Positions 19,753 through 31,008 of a DNA stretch of 64,000 nt are shown in pieces. The notes under the pieces are model-generated. The model was not told the DNA's origin. It ran no database searches and saw only the letters and a list, made by a program, of their open reading frames with translations. The stretch spans positions 10,414,006 through 10,478,005 of the forward strand of contig OZ005693.1 in the NCBI GenBank assembly GCA_963930775.1. The letters are read 5' to 3'. The translations under genes were made by a program, and so were the position numbers. Source of the DNA: Cliona cf. orientalis. Lineage: Eukaryota > Porifera > Demospongiae > Clionaida > Clionaidae. Each line of letters starts with the position of its first letter. Position 1 is the first letter of the stretch.

Positions 19753-22700
19753 ATGACTATCGGTACCATTAGTCGTACGCTAGCGTTCGTAGCGCTGTTG
19801 TTTTGCAGTACTTGCAGCTCTGTCGCCGCTCAGCAGCCGGCCGCGAACGCTAAAAATGCCGAACGCTTGGTCGCTGGTCTCTACCAAACCTTACGTAAAG
19901 TCACTTTTCCCGCCTCTCCTGACTTGCGAGCCGGGAATACCAGAGCAGATGGACGTTTTATTCTCTTGATGCCGGGAAAGATTCTGAACTTCAATGATTA
20001 TCATCCAGGTCTCAAGTATCTAAAGGATACCTTGGTATGGTAATAATTAAATTTATTAGCTAATTTTAAGTTTGCTAGCGCTGTTGCTGATCCTGAATAG
20101 TTTGTGCATGGATTATCTATACAGACATAATAGACTGTTGTATGCCTAAGTTAGCTAATCATAAAGAATTATATTTCTGCATCCATATTCATCACTGACA
20201 TGCATGATTGTGGCATGCAGAATCCAGATGAGGGCACAAAATTTGCCATTGTACCTCCGCACACAATGGAGAAATGGTTTGATCTTGCAGATGTGATGCC
20301 CAGTGTTAACCCACTGAATGGCCAGGATACTGGAAGGAGCTTTGCCAACATATATCGGTCGATTCTGAGTCAAACGACTATTAAAAACCTCAAGGAACGG
20401 AGTGACCGCATCCAAAGTCTGTACAACGAAGCTGTTGGGTTTCTCAATAAGGTTACGCCTCATCCAGAGGATTTGACAAGAAATGCAACTCAACTAGCTC
20501 TTTACAATGAGTACAAAGAACAATACAATGACCGGAGGCTGAATATGGAGAATATTATATTAGAGAAACAGCAAGAAATGGAATCGCTTAAGTACCAGCT
20601 GTGGTTTCAGAGGAGCTATCCGTCACTTCTGGCAAAGGTTGAAACTGCATACGTCAGGTGGTTGATATTTGGTCAAAAGGAGCTCTGTGAAATTTATATT
20701 ACCTACTTGGACACTGGCTCCTCTGCTAAGATTTTGGAAGAAGCCAAGGTGGTATTGCGAGCTGCTGGTGTGATATCCTTGGACCGTACTCGCACAATCT
20801 ATCCTGTTAGTTTTGAGCCGTCTGACTGGTATAGGTATCTCCTTCCCACAGAGTAAGTTCAAATTTGCATGAAATCATGAATGGAACATTTTACCACATT
20901 GCCTGTAAGCACCCATGCATGTAACTATAACTCTTTTCGAATGTACATGAGCAGCTTCTGCATGTCACAGTATGGATACCTAAGTGCCTGCACATTAAAT
21001 CTCGAAACCAGGGGGGTTTCCTGATAACTAAATCATACTAAGATAATACTGAATCTGACTGCCAGGGAGCTGGGGGGGGGGGGGGGGGGGGGTAGGAGGC
21101 AAGTGGAAACGGAAAACGGAAACGGAAAGCTGAAATGGAAACTTGAACTGAAGCGGGAAGCGGAAAGCGGAAATAGAAAAGCTGAAAATTGGTAGTGGTC
21201 GTCATAAATATAAACGGCATTGACAAGCATTGAGCTAGTATCCTTGATATCTTGATCTGGCCATGCATATAATGAACATTGGTGTATTATTCATTCTTTG
21301 CAGCTAGTGTCATGCAAAACGTTCAAGTGACTCAATTGGCATTAATGTGTTGTCGGTGATCATCATTGTTTGAGGGCCATGATCCAATTGTAGCAAGAGT
21401 TTTATTACTACTGACTCCTTTATTGATGGTCGCTGATTCAGTAAGTGTTACACTGATGTCTAGTTGTGATACAGACTGTATAGCTACTTTGTGAGCCCTC
21501 CTACAGGCTCATCAATTGTACCAAGGAGTTATAGGCATTGGCTATAGTGTGGTTCTTTGCTTGGTAGTTGACTGCTTAGCACAGTAATAATAATAGCAGA
21601 TTTTGAGCCAGTTTTGACCTTGAATATAAGTGCATGTGCTGTCTCACTACAAGCCATAATCACATGATGAGAGGTTCTCAACCACTGAGTACTGACAATT
21701 AGTTTATCACTCTGGACTTTTAAATTCTACTGTTGGTCTAGCATTCACCATCTTGTACTCTGGGTGCCATACTGGGCTCTTTCTATTGCCCATAGGAGGC
21801 TAAGCGGTGTTCTGTTCCTAGCCTGCCAACTAGACCTCTATCTCTCGTTACTTGACACTATAACCTCAAGCCTATAGGACAGCTGATGGATATCGCTATC
21901 TCTTGGCCCCAAACAGATCGCGCATGCGCAAAAGATACCATTAGCGCAACCAATATTGACGACCATTTACCAATTTCAGTTGTACTATAGTCTGGCGTAG
22001 CCGACCTCGCAGGAAGAGAAGGGTTGGCTACGCCAGACTAGCTACAGGTAGGAGCTGTCCTTTCTCCATCTTTATTAAATACCGTACTTAAGAATGTCCA
22101 TAGCCAAATAGCTGCTCCAATTTGGTCATTTGATTGTGCTTCATGGTTTCGCCTGCCCACACCAATAAGATTCACTGTTTCCCCTTTCATCAGAAAGCCT
22201 CTGCCAAAGCTACCGTTAGACAACGAGATAAGAGTGGGTAGCTATACTAATACACTATATAAATGAACAAAATCTGGAAATTATGGAAAGGATGCGGGCG
22301 GGAAATGGCAAACAACTAATCATTGACTCAAAACCAAGGTATTTTAATAACACTTTGATTACCCTTTACAAATAAAAAACCCTGGAGTATGCTGATGCCA
22401 TGAGTGAAGGCTCGCCCCGCATGATGATATCAAAGGTGAGGCTGTACAATGCATGCTACAACCTTGCACCTTCTTTGATACAAGCATCATGTACAGCCTT
22501 GTAGAGATAATTGGTTTATATTTTTCTAGCATCAAGAAGCCAAGCAGGACTGAATTACAGGGGGTACTTGGCAGAATCAACACCAAGATTAATACTATAA
22601 AAAGCACTATCGCCTTCTATGACCGTGACGATCCTTCATTTGACAACTATACTGAACTTCTGACCAATAGACAGAGTCAGCAGGCAGATAAAAGGGATAA

Positions 22701-23797
22701 AATTTTTAAAAAATATCTTAGGAAAGAGCTGGATTGCACGATTAATAAGATGGGTATCAGTCAGGTTGGAAGTGGTTCCTGTAAAGAAATGGCTACATTG
22801 TCACAAAATCTCACAACCCTTACTGCCAATGAAGCAGATGCAATTGCCAGTACCGGAGACTTCAATTTGGGTAATCGTTCAAAACGTGCGTACATTGACT
22901 CTTTGTGGGCAAAAATAAGTGATTTAGAAGAAAAGAAGCAAAAAGTTGAAGATGCACTTTTTGATATCGATCCTTTAGTTGGTGGCATTCTAAATGCAGA
23001 TCCCATTACGATTGCTAGCATCAGAGATGCTCACACAGATGAGAATTGGATGGAATTTCAATTCAACTCAGACGAATACAAATCTTCTTCTGAATACTCA
23101 GGTAGCTACAGCCAATTTTCATCAGGTTTCAGGGTCAATACCTGGTTTGCCAGTGGTGGATTTTCATACTCTCGTTCCAAAAGTCAACAAAGCTATGCAT
23201 CTGACATAGCACAATCGTCAATGAAGGTTAAAGGAAAATTCCTTAGGGTGCATATCAAGAGGCCTTGGTTTAAACCGGAAGTTTTTGATGACCGAAACTT
23301 AGAATTTGTAAGTTACAATGTTAAATTTAATCCTGTGTGCAGTGTCACTATGACGTTTATACGTATAGGTACGTGCATGAATGTGCATTTAATTTATTCA
23401 GGTTTCTAATACAGAAAGTGGTGGTAAACTGCTGGGATCACCTGGAAGGGCCTATTCAGAGATTGAGTTCATAAATGAAATCAATGGAGATACCAAAAAA
23501 AGAGACACAATATACCAACTGCCGGAATATGTTACCTCCTTTCTCCTTGCTCGTGATATTGAGCTCGAATTCTCTAACATAAATCGGAAGACCTTCAGTG
23601 AAACGGTTTCAATCTTCTCTCACACCTCAGTGCATGCCTCCTACTACTGCTTCAGTGCAAGCTTCTCCTCCAGCAGCAGCAATTACAAGTCAAGGTCTAG
23701 CGTTCACAGGACGGCCAATGGTATGAAGATCAAGATGCCGGGCGCTCAGATCATCGGCTATTACACTCAGATCCTGCCAAAGTTCCCGGCCTCTTAA
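19753..23797 (+). CDS. B1: secreted protein of unknown family (695 aa)
   Basis: Model: join(19753..20034, 20221..20852, 22530..23307, 23402..23797); all junctions are GT-AG and the phases fit. A signal peptide spans residues 1-26. Exon 1 has RFILLMPGK (68-76) and DYHPG. Exon 2 is helical with MEKWFDLADV (110-119) and ends LDRTRTIYPVSFEPSDWY. Exon 3 opens with a coiled-coil stretch, then a Ser/Tyr-rich alternating segment and RPWFKPEVFDDRNLEF. Exon 4 has LPEYVTSFLLARDIELEF and ends ANGMKIKMPGAQIIGYYT. There is no membrane helix, so it is probably secreted. I do not recognise the family. B2 is a close duplicate. Intron 2 (1.7 kb) contains repeats. Confidence 0.82.
21007..21066 (-). mobile_element. 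fragment of the 18588 MITE family
   Basis: Inverted, about 60 bp, matching the MITE interior around CAGTCAGATTCAG and ATCTTAGTATGATTT. It lies in B1 intron 2 directly before a G-run. Confidence 0.7.
21072..21180 (+). repeat. poly-G tract followed by GGAAACGG-type purine repeat
   Basis: About 21 consecutive G (21072-21092), then GGAAACGGAAAACGG-type repeats. Related purine repeats form the arms of an inverted repeat at 31303-31372 and 32335-32400. It lies in B1 intron 2. Confidence 0.8.
21988..22040. repeat. long hairpin in B1 intron 2
   Basis: TAGTCTGGCGTAGCC (21988-22002) and GGCTACGCCAGACTA (22026-22040) are perfect inverted copies; the pairing continues inward with CCGACC against GGTTGG. 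It is probably the pair of ends of a deleted TIR element, given the resemblance of GGCGTAGCC to the MITE ends at 18588. Confidence 0.75.
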
Positions 23798-24640
23798 ATT
23801 AGCTACTCCATTATACGGTCTCTTTTACTTACAAACAGTTAACTGTAGGACTGCAGTGTGGTATATCACAATAACTAATGTAGTGGCATGCACAATAGTG
23901 AACACAAGATTTAATTTTGTTTAGCAGTGTTACAGTATGATTTTAGACAGTGAGTGTGCCTAGTGTCAGAGAAATTATCAAAAAGCTGCAATATAAACAT
24001 TAATTTTGTGCATGCTATCAAGTTAATAATAGATCATCCTATAGTCATTACATGGGATACTCAGAGTCTTTTTATAATATGTTGATATATGAGCCCGATG
24101 GGGGTTTGTGCTCAGTCTCATAATTGAGAGTACACAACAAACTTCAATTTCATGCATGCATGTAGGAATAATGGTACATAATTATTATAGTATAGGGAAA
24201 GTTTATCCTAGCATTTCCAGCATGAATCTGGAGAAGGGGATGAGACCTCAACTCAAGGAAATACCAACTACAATACCTTCACTAATTGCACAACCATAGA
24301 TGTCATTTGTTCTCAATAACTACTAGCTATAAGCCTGTAGTTGGGACTGTACAATCTTGTCATGTAAAATATATATTATTATAATAATATTATAATCTAC
24401 ATAACACTGAGTGACTGTTTCTTCTAGTAAATTAAGTTACACTAAACCAACCGTGTGAATATAATAGTGCTCTTGCCATCGTATTTTAAGTACTAAGCTA
24501 GTATATACTCTAAATATTGTATTCCATCTCAAATTTTGTCTGACTAACTACCCATTATGATTGCCATGGTTATTTACACGTACTGGGCATTCAACGTACT
24601 ACCAATGCCTCATACCATATTATCGTAGAAAACATAAATT
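23798..24640. other. intergenic, B1 3' flank
   Basis: The first 250 bp resemble the B2 3' flank (CTCTTTTACTTACAAA, GTGGTATATCACA). The rest is AT-rich without recognisable features. Confidence 0.5.
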
Positions 24641-24840
24641 AAGGGGTAATTGCTGACATAATAAATGTAACATCATATTATGTCATATTATGCCTTTCAA
24701 TAATACATAATACATAATACATAATGTGTATTTACATCGTGTTTGTCCATAATATACATCAATTTCGTGTTAATTTTCATGTACCTGGTATAATAATTTT
24801 ATGTGCTATCACATATTAATTGTTTTAAGTATGAAGTGAT

Positions 24841-26296
24841 GTGAGTGTTGCAAATATGTGGCATGACATGCATGAACACGGTGTTTCCCAGGACCGTATT
24901 CTACAGCTTCATGAATGCTTCTACCACAGATACAGTCATTATTCCGCGAATTTTGACGATGCATCCAAGTAGGACAGAGTGGTAGTTCAGAGTTTACTGC
25001 ATCATCTTAAGTGAAGATTTGAATACTATATTCATTGGCTCTTGTCCTTATGGTACTAGAGGGTGGCTACCACCAAGCAGATCTGAACTCAGAGGATCTG
25101 GTGGACTTTGTGATTTCTATCACGGAAGAGATCAGCTTTGTGGAGCATGTGAGGAGAACTACACTCTCCCTGTCTATTCCTATTATATATATAGGATGTG
25201 TCAGGTGTGAGGATTACGAGTATGGGTGGCTCAAATTCGTTGCTGCTGCATTTGTTCCTTTAACCGCCTTTTACATTCTGGTGATAATCTTCCGTATATC
25301 AGTTACTCTATCTTCTCTAAATGGTTTTGTTTTGGTGAGTCAGATCATGGTTACTCCACCTATTATCCGTAAGATATACTCCTACAACCAGGTGAACTCA
25401 TACTTTTATGTTAGTAATTTAACTCGATTGTGCATTGATACTGGTATAGCGATCTATGCCATTTGGAGCCTTGACTTTTTTCGTAGTTTTTACAAGCCTA
25501 TTTGTGTTAGTCCTGACTTGAAGTATCAGCATGTCCTACTGCTCGACTACGCTGTTGCTGTGTACCCGTTGTTTCTCATCTTCATCACGTTTATCTGTGT
25601 CAAACTCCATGACAATTTTTCCATTGTTGTGTGGTTTTGGAGGCCGTTTCACAAAATTATGCTTAGTTCGATTCAGGAGGCAATGGAACATTCAAAGTTG
25701 CCTAGTCAATGCCCTAGCTACCTTCATTGTCCTCTCCTATGTCAAGATTCTCAACATTTCTTTTCAATTTTTGACATCTTCAAGTGTGTTTAATATAGAA
25801 GGTCAGGTGGTAAACCAAGGTTATTGGTACTATGATGGTCAAGTATATATGACTTCAAGGGAGTATTTACCTTATCTGATACTTGCTCTTACAATGTTCC
25901 TAGTCTTTAACATACTTCCTTTGGTATTACTCACCATTTACCCCTTCAAATATTTCCAAAAGTGTCTTGATAATTGTTTTCCTTGCTTGAAGTGTAAGCT
26001 AGCTCTACGACTTTTCATGGATACTTTTCACGGCTGCTACAAAGATGATGAACATGACTACCGGCACTTTGCAGAACTTTATTTGGCTGTGAGGTTTTTC
26101 AATCTTCTCTTATTTTCAGTAATAAGAAACAGGAATGCCTATTTCTCAGCAGTTACACTTCTGTATGCAGTAGCTCTTGCTCTCGTAGCAAGATTTCAGC
26201 CTTACAAACGCAAGAGGAGTAATACAGTTGTCAATGATGTAGTTATGCTACTAAATCTAATCACTTTGTATGTACTAATGTCTATGAAATCAGCAC
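24841..26296 (+). pseudogene. A4: family A pseudogene with micro-inversion
   Basis: Degenerate family A upstream sequence lies at about 24640-24840. The ectodomain start (about 24853-24998) is inverted relative to the rest; from about 24995 the plus-strand match resumes at residue 68. Extra bases near 25188 (TATATATATAGG) and 25657 (CACAAAATTATGCTTAG) shift the frame, and a short in-frame insertion lies at about 26230. The gene ends at about residue 492, where AAATCAGC joins E1 sequence. The sequence is closest to A3 (SYFYVSNLTRLCIDTG). Not functional. Confidence 0.88.
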
Positions 26297-26536
26297 TACA
26301 GGTACTTGGACTCATGGTCATGGCATGTAGACAACTAAATATAGTATAGGTGATCAAAATTATTGGACTATAGCTATTATACTAGCAATCTGTGATACTT
26401 TTACTGTCGTAGTAGCTTCTCAGGCCTAGCTATTGGGGTACCAACCCCATGTGCACATGCATGCCTGTATGCTTTCAAAGAAATCTTGTGACTTTTGCGA
26501 AGGCTCGCCCCGCACAGATGATTTTCATCACCACTA
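26297..26536 (+). mobile_element. E1 right part fused to A4
   Basis: It starts within E1 at ACTACAGGTACTTGGACTC and runs to the complete right end CTAG. The junction removed the last 80 or so codons and the 3' flank of A4 together with the left part of E1. Confidence 0.75.
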
Positions 26537-26589
26537 GTTGTATTGATGAAGATATGCTTGTATAGCGTACATTACAGTTTTTGCACACA

Positions 26590-28745
26590 GCTGTGTTCCT
26601 ATAGCACTGGAGGAAAGCTGCCCAAGCACATACCCTGATATGAAAGGTGACTTATTGAAGCTAGAGATCAGCTTAAAGTTGTGGAGCATGAGAAAACTAC
26701 ACGCTCCCTGACTATTCCTATTACTTAGGGTGTGTCAAGTGTGAGGATTATGAGTATGGGTGGCTCAAGTTCGTTGCTGCTGCATTTGTTCCTTTAACCG
26801 CCTTTTACATTGTAGTCATAGTCTTCTGAATATCTGGCACTTCTTCGATTTGAATGGTTTAGTTCTGGTCAGTCAAATCAGAGGTGCTCCATCTATAATT
26901 TATGATTCAGAAATATTTTCCTATATAATCAGGAAAATGGAGATTACTATATCAGTTCTTTTTCTCTGTTGGGCGTTAATGCTGGCATAGCAATTTATGC
27001 CATTTGGAACCTTGACTTTTTGTAGTTTTTACAAGCCTATAATATCTATATTTACGGTGGCCCAGAAGGGCCATCCATCTTTGCAATTTTTCAAAGTTAC
27101 ATTTGTAAACTTGCAGTTTTTCAATGTTAATTACACTTTTGCAAACATGCATTTTATCAATCAGGCACTTTTGCAAACATGCAGTTTGTCAATCAGGCAC
27201 TTTTGCAAACTTGCTGTTTATCAATTTGCATTCAGTACTCCGACGTGCAGTATAGCTAAGATCTAGATAAAGCATACCCAACATCGCAGCCTTGATTACG
27301 GTGATCAAGAAGGGCCTTTCCATACCATGCATAACATTGGTGGCGGAAACGACGGAGGGGGGGGGGCCGGGGGGTGGTAGGACCACCCCCTCCCACTTTT
27401 TCAAGGCTGATACACCCACTTTTGCCTTGCACTAAGCAAAATACAATGAAATTGTCAATTTTACCAGTCTGTCTTTTATCATTTCTGAGTCCAAAAACAT
27501 GCTTAGCCTAATTTCATTGTTGCTCTCCTTGTTTTTGTTTTTTTTGCCTGTTTCCATCGTTGTTTCTTCATTTGCACGGACGCATTATCGCTAAGTAGTG
27601 GGCGTGACTTAAAATTTTGCGCGTACGCAAAGCGCGTGGATCATCTTATATCTTGGCCCCCTGACATTCAATGTCCTTCCGCCGCCTATGCATAATATTT
27701 CAAAGTTGAATTTTGCTACTTTTCATTCGTGTACTTTTGCAAACTTGTATTTTTTCAATCTTGCATTTTTGCAAACATGCAGTTTGCCAAACTAAATCTA
27801 AGAGCAAGTGAAAATTGTGAAGTGTATGCCATAATCATGAGATTCCCCACACGTACACCGTGACACACACACAAGTTGGCTATAATAATATCAGTCACAG
27901 TGATAACCTGACATAAGCTCACACCCCCTGTTATCAAGGCTGCATCAACATCAAGGCCAACTCGCACTATAGTAATTTAAATTTTGGCATCATTCCCATT
28001 TCAAGTTGATAAACCGATAATGGATTTCTCTGCTTCTATGCGGACTGATAGCAACTGAGAGTGATGTCAATTCTATTAGTAACTGTTACTTTTGCATTTA
28101 TTTATCTTGGCATTATTCTGATTCAGAACTTACTTATAGTCATTTTGTACAGTAAATAAAAAATATTATTACGTAACATGCAATCACACCTAACATGTAC
28201 TAGTTACCCTCACATAAAGTGCAAAATTGACTAATGAAAAAGGGAAAATAATGTTACTTTGCACTAAATTAAATATGAACGGTTAACTAAATTCAAGTTT
28301 ACGTAAAGGTAATATTGTCAAAATGTATGTTTGCAAGTAATGTAGCTACATTCAATAAAATGCAACATCAAGGCTGCGATGTTGGGTATGGTTTATGTCC
28401 TATAAATTAATAGATGTGACTAATGGCGGCTATGACATTGTAGTGTGCGCCATGCACGGTTATAATATGATGTGCATGCATCTCTTGTGCATACACATCA
28501 TAGTTTTCATTAGATATTACTGTATGTCCCTTACTGTTGGGGTACTGAATACAAATTGATAAACAGCAAGTTTGCAAAAGTGCCTGATTGATAATTAAAA
28601 CTGCATGTTTGCAAAAGTGTAAAATTGAAAAATTGCAAGTTTACAAAATGTAACTTTGAAAAATTGCAAAGATGGATGGCCCTTCTGGGCCACCGTATAT
28701 TAGTGCTGACTTGAAGTATCAGCATGTCCTACTGCAACACCATAA
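26590..28745 (+). pseudogene. D5: decayed family A fragment, split by E3
   Basis: Nearly identical to D1, including the E3 insertion at the same site; coding similarity lies at about 26590-27052 and 28698-28745. D1 and D5 with their flanks are therefore copies of one duplicated segment. Confidence 0.8.
27053..28697. mobile_element. E3: second copy of the fold-back element
   Basis: It has the same ends (TACGGTGGCCC ... GGGCCACCGTA) and TATT flanks as 877-2507. The right end is cleaner here: CCACCGTA then TATTAGTG. Small indels and a shortened G-run distinguish it from the first copy. Confidence 0.8.
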
Positions 28746-28925
28746 TATATCGTATTATTATTATGCCTTTTAATTCATGTAGATTAACATCATATTTGTC
28801 CATATACGTCAATTTCACGTTAATTTTCATGTACCTGGTAATATGTGCTATCATACATTAATTGTTTTATGACTGAAGTATGAAGTGAAAGTAAAATTTA
28901 TATAATTTCTTGTATATCGACCATC

Positions 28926-28936
28926 TATATATAAAG
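28926..28936 (+). promoter_or_regulatory. TATA box of A5
   Basis: TATATATAAAG lies 76 bp before the A5 start codon. The upstream block here has a short deletion compared with A1. Confidence 0.55.
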
Positions 28937-29001
28937 AGTAGATAACTCCATGGATTTAACACTATGATAATAGGTCTGTGTAGCCCTCACGCAGCAGCAA
29001 G

Positions 29002-30726
29002 ATGTTAGCGGCATATTTTATTTTGGCTATTTGGTGTAGCATGAGTGTGAGTGTTGCAGAAAACTCTGAACTACCACCCTGTCCTACTTGGATGCATCGT
29101 CAAAATTCGCAGAATAATGACTGCGTCTGTGGTGGAAGCATTAATGACGCTGTAGAATGCCGTCCTGGGAAACACCGTGTTCATGTCATGCCACATTTCT
29201 GCATCATCTTAAGTGAAGACTTGAATACCACATACATTGGCTCTTGTCCTTATGGTACTGGAGGATGGCTACCACCAAGCAGATCTGAACTGAAAGGCTC
29301 TGGTGGACTTTGTGATTTCTATCACCGAAGAGGTCAGCTTTGTGGAGTATGTGAGGAGAACTACACTCTCCCTGTCTATTCCTATTACTTAGGATGTGTC
29401 AAGTGTGAGGATTACGAGTATGGGTGGCTCAAGTTCGTTGCTGCTGCATTTGTTCCTTTAACAGTCTTTTACATTCTGGTGATAATCTTCCGAATATCAG
29501 TTACTCTATCTTCTCTAAATGGTTTTGTTTTGGTGAGTCAGATAATGGTTACTCCACCTATTGTCCGTGAGCTATACTCGTACAACCAGGTGAACTCACT
29601 CTATCATGTTGGTAGTTTAGCTCAGTTATGCATTAACACCGGCATAGCAATTTATACCATTTGGAACCTTGACTTTTTCCGTAGTTTTTACAAGTATATC
29701 TGTGTTAGTCCTGACTTGAAGTATCAGCATGTCCTACTGCTTGACTACACTGTTGCTGTGTACCCGCTATTTCTCATCTTTATCACATTTATCTGTGTCA
29801 AACTTCATGACAATTTTTCCATTGTTGTGTGGCTTTGGAGGCCGTTTCACAAATGCTTAGTGCGATTCAGGAGGCAATGGAACATTCGGAGTTACCTAGT
29901 CAATGCCCTAGCTACCTTCATTGTCCTCTCCTATGTCAAGATTCTCAACATTTCTTTTCAATTTTTGACATCTTCAAATGTGTTTAATATAGAAGGTCAG
30001 GTGGTATACCAAGGTTATTGGTACTATGATGGTCGAATACATATGACTTCAAGGGAGTATTTACCTTATCTGATACTTGCTCTTTCAATGTTCCTAGTTT
30101 TTAATGTATTTCCTTTGGTATTACTCACCATTTACCCCTTCAAATATTTCCAAAAGTGTCTTAATCGTTTTCCTTGCTTGAAGTGTAAGCTAGCTCTACA
30201 ACTTTTCATGGATACTTTTCACGGCTGCTACAAAGATGATGAACATGACTACCGGCACTTTGCTGCACTTTATTTGGCTGTGAGGTTTTTCAATCTTCTT
30301 TTGTTTTCAGTAATAAGAAACAGGAATGCCTATACCTCAGCTGCTACACTTTTGTTTGCAGTAGCTCTTGCTCTCGTAGCGAGATTTCAGCCTTACAAGC
30401 ACAAGAGGAGTAATACAGTTGATATAGTTATGTTACTAACTCTAATCACTTCGTATGTACTAATGTCTATGAAATCAGCGCCTGGCATAAATTATCCAAA
30501 ATGGGTATATGAAATTCTTTTTACAGTTCTGTATTTGATTCCACTCAGCTATATTCTGTTACTTGCATTATCCTGTATTGGACCTCATGCTTTGCAGTGT
30601 TTCAGAAAAAGCAAAACGTTTTTGCTGGAGAGAGTAAGTCGTATTAAAGATGATCATGAGGGTGAAGGAGGACCAGCTCTTTTGACTCACGAAGCGTCTG
30701 GCTGTTATAATACATTTCCTAATTAG
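29002..30726 (+). CDS. A5: multi-pass membrane protein, family A
   Basis: Intronless, 574 residues, colinear with A1 (signal peptide, Cys-rich ectodomain with LCGVC, about 8-9 membrane segments, same tail). It shares an upstream segment of more than 2 kb with A1, including D5 and E3, yet its C-terminal third has residues found in A2 and A6 (LLFAVALALVARF, TVDIVMLL). This suggests exchange among copies. Intact frame, function unknown. Confidence 0.85.
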   Translation: MLAAYFILAIWCSMSVSVAENSELPPCPTWMHRQNSQNNDCVCGGSINDAVECRPGKHRVHVMPHFCIILSEDLNTTYIGSCPYGTGGWLPPSRSELKGSGGLCDFYHRRGQLCGVCEENYTLPVYSYYLGCVKCEDYEYGWLKFVAAAFVPLTVFYILVIIFRISVTLSSLNGFVLVSQIMVTPPIVRELYSYNQVNSLYHVGSLAQLCINTGIAIYTIWNLDFFRSFYKYICVSPDLKYQHVLLLDYTVAVYPLFLIFITFICVKLHDNFSIVVWLWRPFHKCLVRFRRQWNIRSYLVNALATFIVLSYVKILNISFQFLTSSNVFNIEGQVVYQGYWYYDGRIHMTSREYLPYLILALSMFLVFNVFPLVLLTIYPFKYFQKCLNRFPCLKCKLALQLFMDTFHGCYKDDEHDYRHFAALYLAVRFFNLLLFSVIRNRNAYTSAATLLFAVALALVARFQPYKHKRSNTVDIVMLLTLITSYVLMSMKSAPGINYPKWVYEILFTVLYLIPLSYILLLALSCIGPHALQCFRKSKTFLLERVSRIKDDHEGEGGPALLTHEASGCYNTFPN

Positions 30727-31008
30727 TTGCACATATTTAGTATAAGTTTGTTTAATTTATTTTGTTTTTATACTGATGTAGCTCAGTAGCTACGTCCCTA
30801 ATTCATGATCAGGACTATTTTTACATTGTATAGTTTATGTATTAGACAGTGTTTGAGATTCAATTGCAATGTGCTTTTACTCATACAGTAATTAACTTTT
30901 GTCCATTTAGCCCAAAATTTTCATCAAAGGAAATTTTGCCAATAATCATACGAATAATATTATTGACCTGATGTAGGTGCATGGCGACCTTTACCACATT
31001 TCAATATT

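Noticed and set aside
22761-23021. Minus-strand frame inside B1 exon 3, repeated at 37481 in B2
   Set aside because: It is the antisense of a conserved coding exon; its conservation follows from the plus-strand gene.
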